Of a stretch of DNA of 22,141 nucleotides, positions 15,025-21,780 are shown one piece after another. The stretch's first letter is position 1, and every line of letters begins with the position of its first letter. The position numbers and the translations under genes are program-made. The notes beneath the pieces were generated by a model, which saw nothing but the letters and a program-made list of their open reading frames with translations, was not told where the DNA came from and made no database searches. Source of the DNA: an uncultured Bacteroidota bacterium (GTDB lineage: Bacteria > Bacteroidota > Bacteroidia > Chitinophagales > Chitinophagaceae); contig CAIVHI010000477.1 in assembly GCA_903905685.1 (NCBI GenBank), forward strand, positions 1 to 22,141. The letters are read 5' to 3'.

Positions 15025-15184
15025 ACTACCTGTCGAAGGCTTGACGGGCGTTTGTTGCGTTTTTCAGGGCATTACCGCTTTGCGAGTGGCTGAAACTCCT
15101 ATACCAACGCCCGGTTGCACTCAATCTGTAGACAAACCCCGTTGCGCCCCAGCGTTTTTAGGCTTTCATTAGATGGAGATTAAT

Positions 15185-15192
15185 TAGATTTG
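15185..15192 (+). promoter_or_regulatory. -7-like element before the lipoprotein gene
   Basis: TAGATTTG matches TAnnTTTG exactly, but no TTTG lies at the right distance upstream and the leader to the chosen ATG would be about 95 bases. Chance occurrence is possible. Confidence 0.35.
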
Positions 15193-15291
15193 CGTTTCAC
15201 CGGGGTTTCGGCACGAGGTAGGGGTGCCAAAGACCGCTGCACTTCGCAAGCACCCGAGTCGAAGATTTGCCCAATGCGCCAAAACGACGTC

Positions 15292-16299
15292 ATGCGAATA
15301 GCTGAAAGCAACATAATCAACCGTTTATCTCGGAGTAAGGCTTTCGGAAGTTCGGTACTATGCGCGGCCATGCTGCTCACCTTGTGGGGGTGTAAGTTGA
15401 AGAAATCGGACATCAGCGACATGACCCTCAGGGCCGAGCGCCGCAACATCAACGAGAAATTCCCGAAAATACCCAAGGACGAAATCCTACAGCAGTCATC
15501 GGGCAACAGGATGTTTTCGGAGCTGGAGTCGCGCTATCGGGCATCGCTGGCAGAATTCAAAAAGGTGACCGAGAACGATTGCGTGAAGCTGGTAATCGTC
15601 ATCCTGTCGCCCGAGGTGGGCAAGGCACAATCTCTGGCCAATAATTTCGGCAACCCCTTCATCATCGAGAGTTGCAGTGCGCTCGATATAGACTGCATAG
15701 ACCTCACCCCTACCGTTGCGGCGTCTGACCTGAACGACATCACGCTAGGCACGGAAGACGTGCAATGGTCGAAAAACGGGACCGATTTTGTGGCCAACCT
15801 CCTTACGAACATCGTTTTCAAGTATGGCAACTTTAGGAACACCAAGTCTTTTGTGGACTCGGTGCGGCCAAAAGTGTTTGGAGACCTCCCCCCCAACGAC
15901 AATGAGGTGCTGGACGGTGAAATGAACCTGCCCTACCGCCTGAAGGTGAACAGCCAAGGGCTGCGCATGAACCACAACCTGACCTTCCCGAAGAAGAAGC
16001 AAACCATATTGTTTATGGGCAACTCCAATGTGTATTGCCCTTATATAGACAATGAATCTATACCTACCGAACTGCTGCAAAAACGCTTCCCCGACAAGGA
16101 AATTGTGAATGCAGCGGTAGACAAATATACCATGGAAGACCACTTGGCACTCTACAAAGAGCGCGCCCGGTATGTGGAGCCCGATGTGGTCGTGGTGTGC
16201 ACCGAAGGTGCCGACATCCTGAGTTATTTCTTCACCCAACGCAACCACTACTCCCGAATCAAGAAACTGTACCAGCCCGATTCGGTAGAAAAAACCTAA
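15292..16299 (+). CDS. SGNH-hydrolase-like lipoprotein with half-domains in reversed order
   Basis: I chose ATG 15292 (335 residues): it gives a lipoprotein signal with hydrophobic core V-L-C-A-A-M-L-L-T and lipobox L-W-G-C (Cys34). ATG 15274 is the alternative. Residues 75-180 look like the C-terminal half of an SGNH/GDSL hydrolase: strand L-V-I-V-I-L-S-P, C-I-D-L-T-P, then E-D-V-Q-W-S-K-N-G-T, where the usual block V D-x-H-W-N-x-x-G would be, with Gln158 replacing the catalytic His. Residues 215-310 look like the N-terminal half: N-S-Q-G-L-R, then I-L-F-M-G-N-S-N (block I, GDS changed to GNS, Ser245), I-V-N-A-A-V, and Y-V-E-P-D-V-V-V-V. The protein stops where the second C-terminal half should begin. 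It could be a circular permutation or a fusion of two partial copies. Activity is doubtful. It is first in a likely three-gene operon. Confidence 0.7.
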   Translation: MRIAESNIINRLSRSKAFGSSVLCAAMLLTLWGCKLKKSDISDMTLRAERRNINEKFPKIPKDEILQQSSGNRMFSELESRYRASLAEFKKVTENDCVKLVIVILSPEVGKAQSLANNFGNPFIIESCSALDIDCIDLTPTVAASDLNDITLGTEDVQWSKNGTDFVANLLTNIVFKYGNFRNTKSFVDSVRPKVFGDLPPNDNEVLDGEMNLPYRLKVNSQGLRMNHNLTFPKKKQTILFMGNSNVYCPYIDNESIPTELLQKRFPDKEIVNAAVDKYTMEDHLALYKERARYVEPDVVVVCTEGADILSYFFTQRNHYSRIKKLYQPDSVEKT

Positions 16300-16335
16300 T
16301 ATTCGTAAACCTACAACTACCAACCCACCAATTGA

Positions 16336-16375
16336 TGGCGGCGGTTTTGGAATTCTGACGGCGGTTTTGGAAATT
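16336..16375. repeat. 20-bp tandem duplication
   Basis: Two adjacent 20-bp units (16336-16355 and 16356-16375) share GGCGGTTTTGGAA in phase and differ at a few flanking bases. They lie just before the start of the small membrane protein gene and may be a binding site or simple slippage. Confidence 0.7.
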
Positions 16376-16385
16376 TACACGAAGT

Positions 16386-16607
16386 ATGAGCGTTATCAAG
16401 GATTTTTGGAGCACCCGCGCGAAGATGAGCTGTGCCTGGTTCACCATCCCGATGAGCATTTTTTACACGGTATGGTTTACCAAGCACCATGATATCGAGC
16501 TATTCAGTCCGCTGGCTGCACAAGTATACATGGTGTTTTTTGTGCTCACCTATGTCATCCTGATGTCGGTGTTTTTTGTCAGCTTCGCCATGGGTAGGCG
16601 GAAGTGA
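16386..16607 (+). CDS. Small two-helix inner-membrane protein
   Basis: The product has 73 residues with ATG start. Two hydrophobic segments are clear, about residues 14-31 (C-A-W-F-T-I-P-M ... V-W-F) and 46-68 (V-Y-M-V-F-F-V-L-T-Y-V ... S-F-A-M), ending in G-R-R-K, which suggests a cytoplasmic C-terminus. No family is recognised. It lies 86 bp after the SGNH-like gene and 41 bp before the DUF4919 gene on the same strand. Confidence 0.65.
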   Translation: MSVIKDFWSTRAKMSCAWFTIPMSIFYTVWFTKHHDIELFSPLAAQVYMVFFVLTYVILMSVFFVSFAMGRRK

Positions 16608-16648
16608 GTATGCAGATTTAGTGGACAACGGCTTAAAAACATTGGTGT

Positions 16649-17338
16649 ATGGTGCGTAAAACGGTATTGGTTTTGATGATGGCCCTTTTTGGGGCGGCAA
16701 CCGCACGTGCCGACCAAGCCTTGGTGCGCCCCGACTACACGCTCATCAACAAATTGACCCACGACAGCTCGTCGGGCTACTACTACCCCAACCTCTTCCG
16801 CCGCTACCTCGACAACGACTCCACGCTGAATGCCGAAGACTTCAAAATGCTGTACTACGGCTACTACTTCCAGTTGGGATACCTGCCCACCGGGAGCAGT
16901 TCGGTATACAACGATTCCATTTCGATGCTCATGGCCAACGACAAACTGTCGCGGTCGGAGTGGATGCGGGTTATCGGCTACATCTACAAGTATATAGAGA
17001 CTTTCCCATTCGACCTCGAAAAGCTCAACCTGCTGTTTGTGGCCTACCACAATGTGAACGATGAATACTACTCCATGAAGTATCGTAAGAAATTGGAGAT
17101 GCTCATCAAGACCATTTTACGCACCGGCGACGGCAAAACGCCGGAAACCGGCTTCCATGTGTTGGAGCGCGAGGACGAATTTTCGCTGCTATCGGTATTG
17201 GGCTACGACTTCAGTGGGCAGCAGTCGCAAATACCGCCCAAGTGCGATTACTTGGCGGTATCGAAAAACGTGGACGGCATTCCCGGCATGTATTTCGACA
17301 TCTCCCAAATCTTCATCATCCTCAACCGGCGCGACTAA
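16649..17338 (+). CDS. DUF4919 domain protein, exported
   Basis: The product has 229 residues: signal peptide 1-21 (M-V-R-K-T-V-L-V-L-M-M ... A-T-A-R-A), then the DUF4919 pattern of P-D-Y-T-L-I, S-G-Y-Y-Y-P-N-L-F-R-R-Y, D-S-T-L-N-A-E-D-F, L-Y-Y-G-Y-Y-F-Q and E-T-F-P-F-D-L-E-K-L-N-L. The second half has D-G-K-T-P-E-T-G-F-H-V and ends Y-F-D-I-S-Q-I-F. DUF4919 has no established function; members are exported proteins of Bacteroidota. Only 3 bp separate its stop from that of the convergent mutL gene, and no terminator hairpin fits between them, so the two transcripts probably overlap. Confidence 0.85.
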   Translation: MVRKTVLVLMMALFGAATARADQALVRPDYTLINKLTHDSSSGYYYPNLFRRYLDNDSTLNAEDFKMLYYGYYFQLGYLPTGSSSVYNDSISMLMANDKLSRSEWMRVIGYIYKYIETFPFDLEKLNLLFVAYHNVNDEYYSMKYRKKLEMLIKTILRTGDGKTPETGFHVLEREDEFSLLSVLGYDFSGQQSQIPPKCDYLAVSKNVDGIPGMYFDISQIFIILNRRD

Positions 17339-17341
17339 GGG

Positions 17342-19195
17342 CTATTGCCCCAGCATGTCTTCGAGGGCTTCCTTCTTGATGATGACGAACACCTTCTTTC
17401 CATCGGGCGTGTACTCGGGGCGGGTGCTGCCGAAGAGTTCGTCGATGAGGGCTTGTTGGGCTTCGGGCTGGGTAATGGGTGGCCGGGAGCGGGCCAAACG
17501 GGCCGCTACACGCGCCAGTACGAACTCCATCCGCTTGCCCACAGCATCGGTCGATTCGTGTTTGAGGTATTCCAACACATCCTCCATGATTTCCTTCTCC
17601 TCTCCCGAAGAAATGCCGCTGGGCACGCCCTGCACGGTAAAACCATCGGTGCCCGAGGACACTATCTCAAAACCCACGCGGCGCAAATCGGGCAGCACCT
17701 CGCGCAGCAAAAGTGCGTCCTGCGGGGCGAAAGAATAGGTGGGTGGGAAAAGGATTTGTTGCGACACCCCATCGGCATTGTTGAACTGTGCCAGCAACCG
17801 CTCGAACCAGATGCGTTCATAGGCCCGCGACACCTGTATCAGCATCATGCCCGACTTTACGGTGGTGGCCAACATGGTGCCGTGAATCAGCAGTTTGTTG
17901 GAGGCGGGCTGGGCCGACTCTTCGGGCCTGCCGGGGGTGAGCAGCGTGGCTTGCACCCGGGGTTGAGGCAATATGGCATCGGGCTCCAAGTCTCGGGTGG
18001 CTGGGTTCTTGGCTATTTCATACAGCTCCTTCCACTGCTTCAGGCTGTCGCGCCGCTCAATGACGTGGGCCTGGTGTCCCGACTTGAATACCTGCTGCAG
18101 GTAGCCGGTCTGTGCCCCCGAAATGTCGGTATGGCTCACGGGCAGGCTCACGGCCGGCAGTTGGGTAATCTCGGTACTCAACGTGAAATCGAGCGACGGC
18201 GCAATATTGTAGCGGGCCAATGCATGGCGGATGGCGGCCTGGAGGTGGGAGTATATCAACCGGTCGTCGTCGAACTTCACTTCCTGCTTGGTGGGGTGCA
18301 CATTCACATCCACCTTGGCTGGGTCGAGCTCCAAAAAGAGCACGTAGAAGGGGAAGGTGTCTTTCTCCACCAAGCTGTCGTAAGCACTCATTACGGCATG
18401 GTGCATGTAGGCATTGCGCACAAAACGGCCGTTGATGAAGAAGAACTGGTTGCCGCGGGTGCGGTTGGCGGTTTCGGGCTTGCCCACAAACCCATTGATG
18501 GTGAGCAAATCGGTTTGCTGCTCCACGGGCACCAGGTTTTTTTCCACAGTGCCGCCCAGCAAGCCCACAATGCGCGTTTTGAGGTTGCCGGCATCGAGGT
18601 GGAATTGCTCGGAGCCGTTATTGAACAGCCGGAACGCAATGGCGGGATATGCAAGGGCAATGCGGGTAAACTCGTCCAGGATGTGGCGATATTCGGTAGT
18701 AGTGCTTTTGAGGAAGTGGCGGCGGGCCGGCACATTGAAAAACAGGTTTTTCACCATGAGGTTGGTACCGGGATTCACCGCAAAGGGTTCTTGCAGTTTT
18801 ACCTCCGTGCCCTCTATCACGATGCGCGTACCCATTTCGGTATCGGCCTGGCGGGTGCGCATTTCCACTTGGGCCACTGCGGCCACAGATGCCAGTGCCT
18901 CGCCTCGGAAGCCCATGGTGCGTATTCTGAACAGGTCGTCGATGGTGCGTATTTTGGACGTGGCGTGGCGTTCGAAAGCCATGCGGGCATCGGTGGGGCT
19001 CATGCCCTTGCCGTTGTCGGCCACCTGAATCAGTTCCTTACCGGCATCCTTGATGATGAGTTGGATTTCGGTAGCGCCGGCATCTATCGAGTTTTCCATC
19101 AGTTCCTTAACTGCCGATGCGGGCCTTTGCACCACCTCGCCGGCGGCTATTTGGTTGGCAATGTGGTCTGAAAGCAGTTGTATGACGTCGGGCAC
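17342..19195 (-). CDS. mutL: DNA mismatch repair protein MutL without endonuclease motif
   Basis: The product has 617 residues. The GHKL ATPase motifs are intact: E-L-x-E-N-S-x-D-A-G (31-40), D-N-G-K-G (60-64), A-T-S-K-I (78-82), G-F-R-G-E-A-L (95-101) and V-N-V-H-P-T-K (297-303). MutL links MutS recognition of a mismatch to strand removal. In the dimerisation domain the stretch usually reading D-Q-H-x-x-x-E is here Q-V-S-R-A-Y-E (454-460), and the C-terminal CPHGRP-type metal site is Y-T-P-D-G-K-K-V (595-602), so nicking activity is probably absent. The start is GTG (19193-19195): an in-frame TAA lies just upstream and a -7 element TAACTTTG sits 23 bases before it. It is convergent with the DUF4919 gene. 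Confidence 0.95.
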   Translation of the reverse strand: MPDVIQLLSDHIANQIAAGEVVQRPASAVKELMENSIDAGATEIQLIIKDAGKELIQVADNGKGMSPTDARMAFERHATSKIRTIDDLFRIRTMGFRGEALASVAAVAQVEMRTRQADTEMGTRIVIEGTEVKLQEPFAVNPGTNLMVKNLFFNVPARRHFLKSTTTEYRHILDEFTRIALAYPAIAFRLFNNGSEQFHLDAGNLKTRIVGLLGGTVEKNLVPVEQQTDLLTINGFVGKPETANRTRGNQFFFINGRFVRNAYMHHAVMSAYDSLVEKDTFPFYVLFLELDPAKVDVNVHPTKQEVKFDDDRLIYSHLQAAIRHALARYNIAPSLDFTLSTEITQLPAVSLPVSHTDISGAQTGYLQQVFKSGHQAHVIERRDSLKQWKELYEIAKNPATRDLEPDAILPQPRVQATLLTPGRPEESAQPASNKLLIHGTMLATTVKSGMMLIQVSRAYERIWFERLLAQFNNADGVSQQILFPPTYSFAPQDALLLREVLPDLRRVGFEIVSSGTDGFTVQGVPSGISSGEEKEIMEDVLEYLKHESTDAVGKRMEFVLARVAARLARSRPPITQPEAQQALIDELFGSTRPEYTPDGKKVFVIIKKEALEDMLGQ

Positions 19196-19217
19196 GGAAA
19201 AGGATTGGTTGAAAGCG

Positions 19218-19225
19218 CAAAGTTA
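19218..19225 (-). promoter_or_regulatory. -7 promoter element of mutL
   Basis: TAACTTTG on the minus strand is an exact match to TAnnTTTG, 23 bases before the GTG start codon, and supports that start. A TTTG at -33 is not seen. Confidence 0.6.
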
Positions 19226-19416
19226 CTTTCAAGGCGGCAAAATTTGGGGAGGGTTTTCGATGGGGGGATGCGTGGCCTATATATTTCCCGCCTAACTCCC
19301 AGCACCATCCTAACCGCCCTCTCGCCATTCACGGCATTCATTGCCGTGGGGTCTGCTGATACCGGTCGTTTTTCAATCACGACCTTGGCTGAAGCGTCCA
19401 AAAAATAGATGTTGGG

Positions 19417-19520
19417 CGTAGCTTCCGGCTACGTCCTTAATAGGCGGCCGTCTCCCGACGGCCTAAGCACGGCGGGTTCAGAAACCCGGCATCACTCCAT
19501 TGCACCCCGGCAAATGCCGG
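19417..19520. repeat. Cluster of four short inverted repeats
   Basis: Four different hairpins follow one another: CGTAGC/GCTACG (19417-19433), GGCCGTC/GACGGCC (19446-19463), CGGGTT/AACCCG (19473-19488) and CCGGC/GCCGG (19507-19520, followed on the plus strand by ACTATTTTTAG). Loops are 4-5 bases. The stems differ in sequence, so this is not one element copied four times. It could be a set of remnant palindromic repeats or a terminator array. Confidence 0.65.
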
Positions 19521-19603
19521 ACTATTTTTAGGACCGGGCAAATGCTTGGACCAGCCATCGACACGCTTTTAATTCAGCACTGTTTCTCCGGCCCGGTACG
19601 CGC

Positions 19604-20581
19604 TTATTTCGATGCCGCTTTGCGGGCATCGGCTATGGGCTTGAATGGGCCATATTTGTGTTGGGCTTCGGTAAAACCGTCGGCATAGGGCCCAAAGGGG
19701 TGATCTATGGGCTTCTTGGAGATGTCGGGCCAGTCTGCCTTGATGTCGAAATGGGGTCGGGGTTGCGAATTGATGAAGGCGGCCACGTCCCAAGCTTCTT
19801 CGTCGCTGAGTTGCGAATTGGGGAAACTAGTACCGAAGGGCATGTTGTATTTGGCATAGCCCGCCAGCTTGGACAACCTCATGATGCCGGCACCCGAATT
19901 GTAGCTGTGCCCGCCCCACAATGGCGGGTATTGGTAGCCCATGCCGTCCGCAGCAGCCATTCCTTCCCCATGGCCGCCGTGGCACAATTGACACTTCTGC
20001 ACATATACCGTGCGCCCGTTGGCGGTATCGGCAGCGTGGCCCGGAAAGGCAAGTTCTTTGAGGCCCGAGCCTGCGGGTGCCTTCCCTTTCGGCACGTCTT
20101 TGCCCACCCAAAGTATGTAGGCGCTCAGAGCCTTCATCTCCTTGCTCTCGGTATCTATGGCAGTGCCGTTCAGGCTGCGTTGAATGCAGTCGTTAATGCG
20201 TTTGGAGATGTTTTCCACGGTTCCCGACCTAGCGCGGAATTTGGGGTAGGTGGCGGCTACGGCACTGTAATTGTTGCCAAAAGGCTTGGTACCTGCCGCC
20301 AAGTGGCAGTTCTGACAGTTCATGCCATTGGTACTATGCGCCACCGTGCCCTTGGGCCCGAGGTATTGGGAGGTATTGGCCACCAATTGTCCGCCGTAGC
20401 GAATGAGCTCCGCATTGGGATTGTTGGCGAGCGTGGCGGTGTCGGGGGCATGCCAAAGGGTATCGGCAGCAACGGCGGGTGCTTTGGCGGTTTCGGTCGG
20501 GGCGTTGGTATTGCAGGAGAACAAGATGGTGCCGACGATAGCGGCTGAAATCAGGCAGAGGGCCAAGCTGGAATTTTTCAT
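19604..20581 (-). CDS. Diheme cytochrome c lipoprotein, thiosulfate dehydrogenase (TsdA)-like
   Basis: I chose ATG 20579-20581 (325 residues), which starts a lipoprotein signal (M-K-N-S-S-L-A-L-C-L) with lipobox L-F-S-C (Cys23); a longer frame nine codons upstream would spoil it. Two haem sites are present: C89-Q-N-C92-H93 and C197-Q-L-C200-H201. Cys132 lies 39 residues after His93, as I recall for the cysteine that ligates haem 1 in TsdA, and Met247 in K-Y-N-M-P is a good haem 2 ligand. R-I-N-D-C-I-Q-R-S-L-N-G, P-P-L-W-G, L-S-D-E-E-A-W-D-V-A-A-F-I-N-S-Q-P-R-P also fit the TsdA/diheme family. TsdA joins two thiosulfates to tetrathionate, or the reverse, in the periplasm. Here it would be membrane-anchored by lipid. 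No sox or other sulfur gene lies in the window. The substrate is inference. Confidence 0.8.
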   Translation of the reverse strand: MKNSSLALCLISAAIVGTILFSCNTNAPTETAKAPAVAADTLWHAPDTATLANNPNAELIRYGGQLVANTSQYLGPKGTVAHSTNGMNCQNCHLAAGTKPFGNNYSAVAATYPKFRARSGTVENISKRINDCIQRSLNGTAIDTESKEMKALSAYILWVGKDVPKGKAPAGSGLKELAFPGHAADTANGRTVYVQKCQLCHGGHGEGMAAADGMGYQYPPLWGGHSYNSGAGIMRLSKLAGYAKYNMPFGTSFPNSQLSDEEAWDVAAFINSQPRPHFDIKADWPDISKKPIDHPFGPYADGFTEAQHKYGPFKPIADARKAASK

Positions 20582-20605
20582 AGGGTTGGCGGGTTGGTTG
20601 TGCGA

Positions 20606-20613
20606 CAAAACTA
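20606..20613 (-). promoter_or_regulatory. -7 promoter element of the cytochrome gene
   Basis: TAGTTTTG on the minus strand fits TAnnTTTG exactly and lies 25 bases before the chosen ATG, supporting that start over the upstream one. The following TCGC also follows the DUF2723 -7 element. Confidence 0.55.
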
Positions 20614-20834
20614 TATAAAATATTTCGAGGTTGTTTAATTGTACGGCCGTCTATTCGACGCGTACCGTTGAGCTCGCAGAAAGAAGGTCGCGATGCTCAA
20701 TCACGTCTTAAAATCCCCTGCGCGGGACCGGCAGATATATTAAGATATTACAATTACTCAATGTTACCGTGTGGCTGTGGGTTACACGTGCTTGAATCAA
20801 ATATTTTCAAGACGATTATTAACCCCGTTTCTTT

Positions 20835-21491
20835 GTGAGTGCATATTTAAGTTTATTGGCGTTGAACGAAGTCGTGGACATTTATACAAAACTTGTTATT
20901 GCTGTTTTTGGATTTATCGCTCCAACCATAACCATCCTATTGCCGATACTCGAGAAACGGATAAAAGGGGTCTCGGCATTGTTACAAATTCAGGAAGACA
21001 CCCTCGTGTCCATTCAAAAGGACTTGAATAGTAAGTATATAGAAAAATTTGCCGGCATCGAAGACCAAAAACTCAAGGAAGTACTGGTTAAGCAATTGGA
21101 AAAATATAACGACAAAAGCCTAAAGGTTTTTAATGGTCAGATTAAAGAGACGAAAAAAAAGCTCAAATACCTGAACTTAAAACATCAAATAAAAACCATT
21201 TTTGGGCTCCTTTTTCTCGCCTTGGCATTTATTTGCCTTTACCACCTTTCAAGGGCAAATCTGTATCATTTATTTGGCAACAATAAAGGCATGCAACGCA
21301 GTTGTTGCTTTATTTTCCCAACTTGCAGTAGCACGGTTTTTTACTGGTGCCTATTCACTCTTTGGAGGATATTTTGCGTAATGCTCCAGAATGTCGATCA
21401 AGTAGGTGTACAGATTTTTGGCGATCAAACGCAAAAGGGAAGCAGGTATGCAGACAATTCAACGGAAAATAGCGATGTTCAAATTAGTTGA
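20835..21491 (+). CDS. Coiled-coil membrane protein, C-terminus possibly frameshifted
   Basis: The frame begins with GTG (20835) and encodes up to 218 residues. Residues 17-39 form a membrane segment (Y-T-K-L-V-I-A-V-F-G-F ... L-P-I-L), 45-118 a highly charged coiled coil rich in Lys, Glu and Gln, and 120-138 a second membrane segment (F-G-L-L-F-L-A-L-A-F-I). After about residue 155 the composition changes to an unlikely mix (C-C-F-I-F-P-T-C-S-S, then many polar residues) and overlaps the next gene. In the neighbouring frame the same DNA gives A-V-V-A-L-F-S-Q-L-A-V-A-R-F-F-T-G-A-Y and stops at 21379-21381, a better membrane-protein end. A one-base shift between about 21240 and 21300 is therefore likely. 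No family is recognised. The DNA is AT-richer than the rest of the window. Confidence 0.6.
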   Translation: MSAYLSLLALNEVVDIYTKLVIAVFGFIAPTITILLPILEKRIKGVSALLQIQEDTLVSIQKDLNSKYIEKFAGIEDQKLKEVLVKQLEKYNDKSLKVFNGQIKETKKKLKYLNLKHQIKTIFGLLFLALAFICLYHLSRANLYHLFGNNKGMQRSCCFIFPTCSSTVFYWCLFTLWRIFCVMLQNVDQVGVQIFGDQTQKGSRYADNSTENSDVQIS

Positions 21492-21780
21492 GCCCATTAG
21501 TGGCAATGCCATACGCATTACTCCCGCCTGGAACTGGAATGGAGTATCGGGCGAGATCGTCAAAATAAATGGCATTGATATTCACAGCACACTACCCGAT
21601 CAGATTAAGGCTATCAGGGAAGAGATTTTGAAACAACGGTTGGTATCGCTTTTTCAGACCTTTGAATTTAAACTGACCAACCCGCTTAGGGTGGAGTTGT
21701 TTGAAAATAAAAACGCAATAAAATGCGACATCCTGCTTAACGGAGTGAATATTGCGAATTATTTTCCTGAATACAAATGA
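21448..21780 (+). CDS. Small soluble protein of unknown function
   Basis: From ATG 21448 the product has 110 residues; GTG 21406 (124 residues) and ATG 21475 are alternatives. It has no signal peptide or membrane helix. The sequence alternates short beta-like stretches (F-K-L-V-E-P, G-E-I-V-K-I-N-G-I-D-I) with a helix (Q-I-K-A-I-R-E-E-I-L-K-Q-R), then F-E-F-K-L-T-N-P-L-R-V-E-L-F and I-L-L-N-G-V-N-I-A-N-Y-F at the end. I do not recognise it. It follows the coiled-coil membrane protein on the same strand and may form a pair with it. Confidence 0.6.
   Translation: MQTIQRKIAMFKLVEPISGNAIRITPAWNWNGVSGEIVKINGIDIHSTLPDQIKAIREEILKQRLVSLFQTFEFKLTNPLRVELFENKNAIKCDILLNGVNIANYFPEYK

Larger units (their letters stand above)
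14906..15291. other. Divergent intergenic region with two candidate promoters
   Basis: This 386-bp stretch separates the minus-strand P/A/B operon from the plus-strand lipoprotein gene. It holds a minus-strand promoter candidate (14994-15024) and a plus-strand -7 match (15185-15192). I see no RNA gene, no repeat and no convincing small gene in it. Confidence 0.6.
19196..19603. other. Intergenic region with mutL promoter and hairpin cluster
   Basis: This 408-bp stretch holds the mutL -7 element near its left end and a cluster of four short inverted repeats at 19417-19520. It lies downstream of the cytochrome gene on the minus strand, so part of the cluster may end that transcript. No gene is convincing here. 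Confidence 0.65.

Noticed and set aside
15100..15290. Possible tRNA or small RNA in the divergent intergenic region
   Set aside because: I could not fold a cloverleaf or find a conserved T-arm sequence, and no terminator follows.
17345..19171. Open frame of about 608 codons on the plus strand opposite mutL
   Set aside because: MutL motifs fill the other strand. The antisense reading is His/Gly/Leu-rich with no recognisable domain and is a by-product of codon bias.
19658..20548. Plus-strand frame opposite the cytochrome gene
   Set aside because: The minus strand has two CxxCH haem sites, a lipobox and a promoter. The plus-strand product is an antisense shadow.
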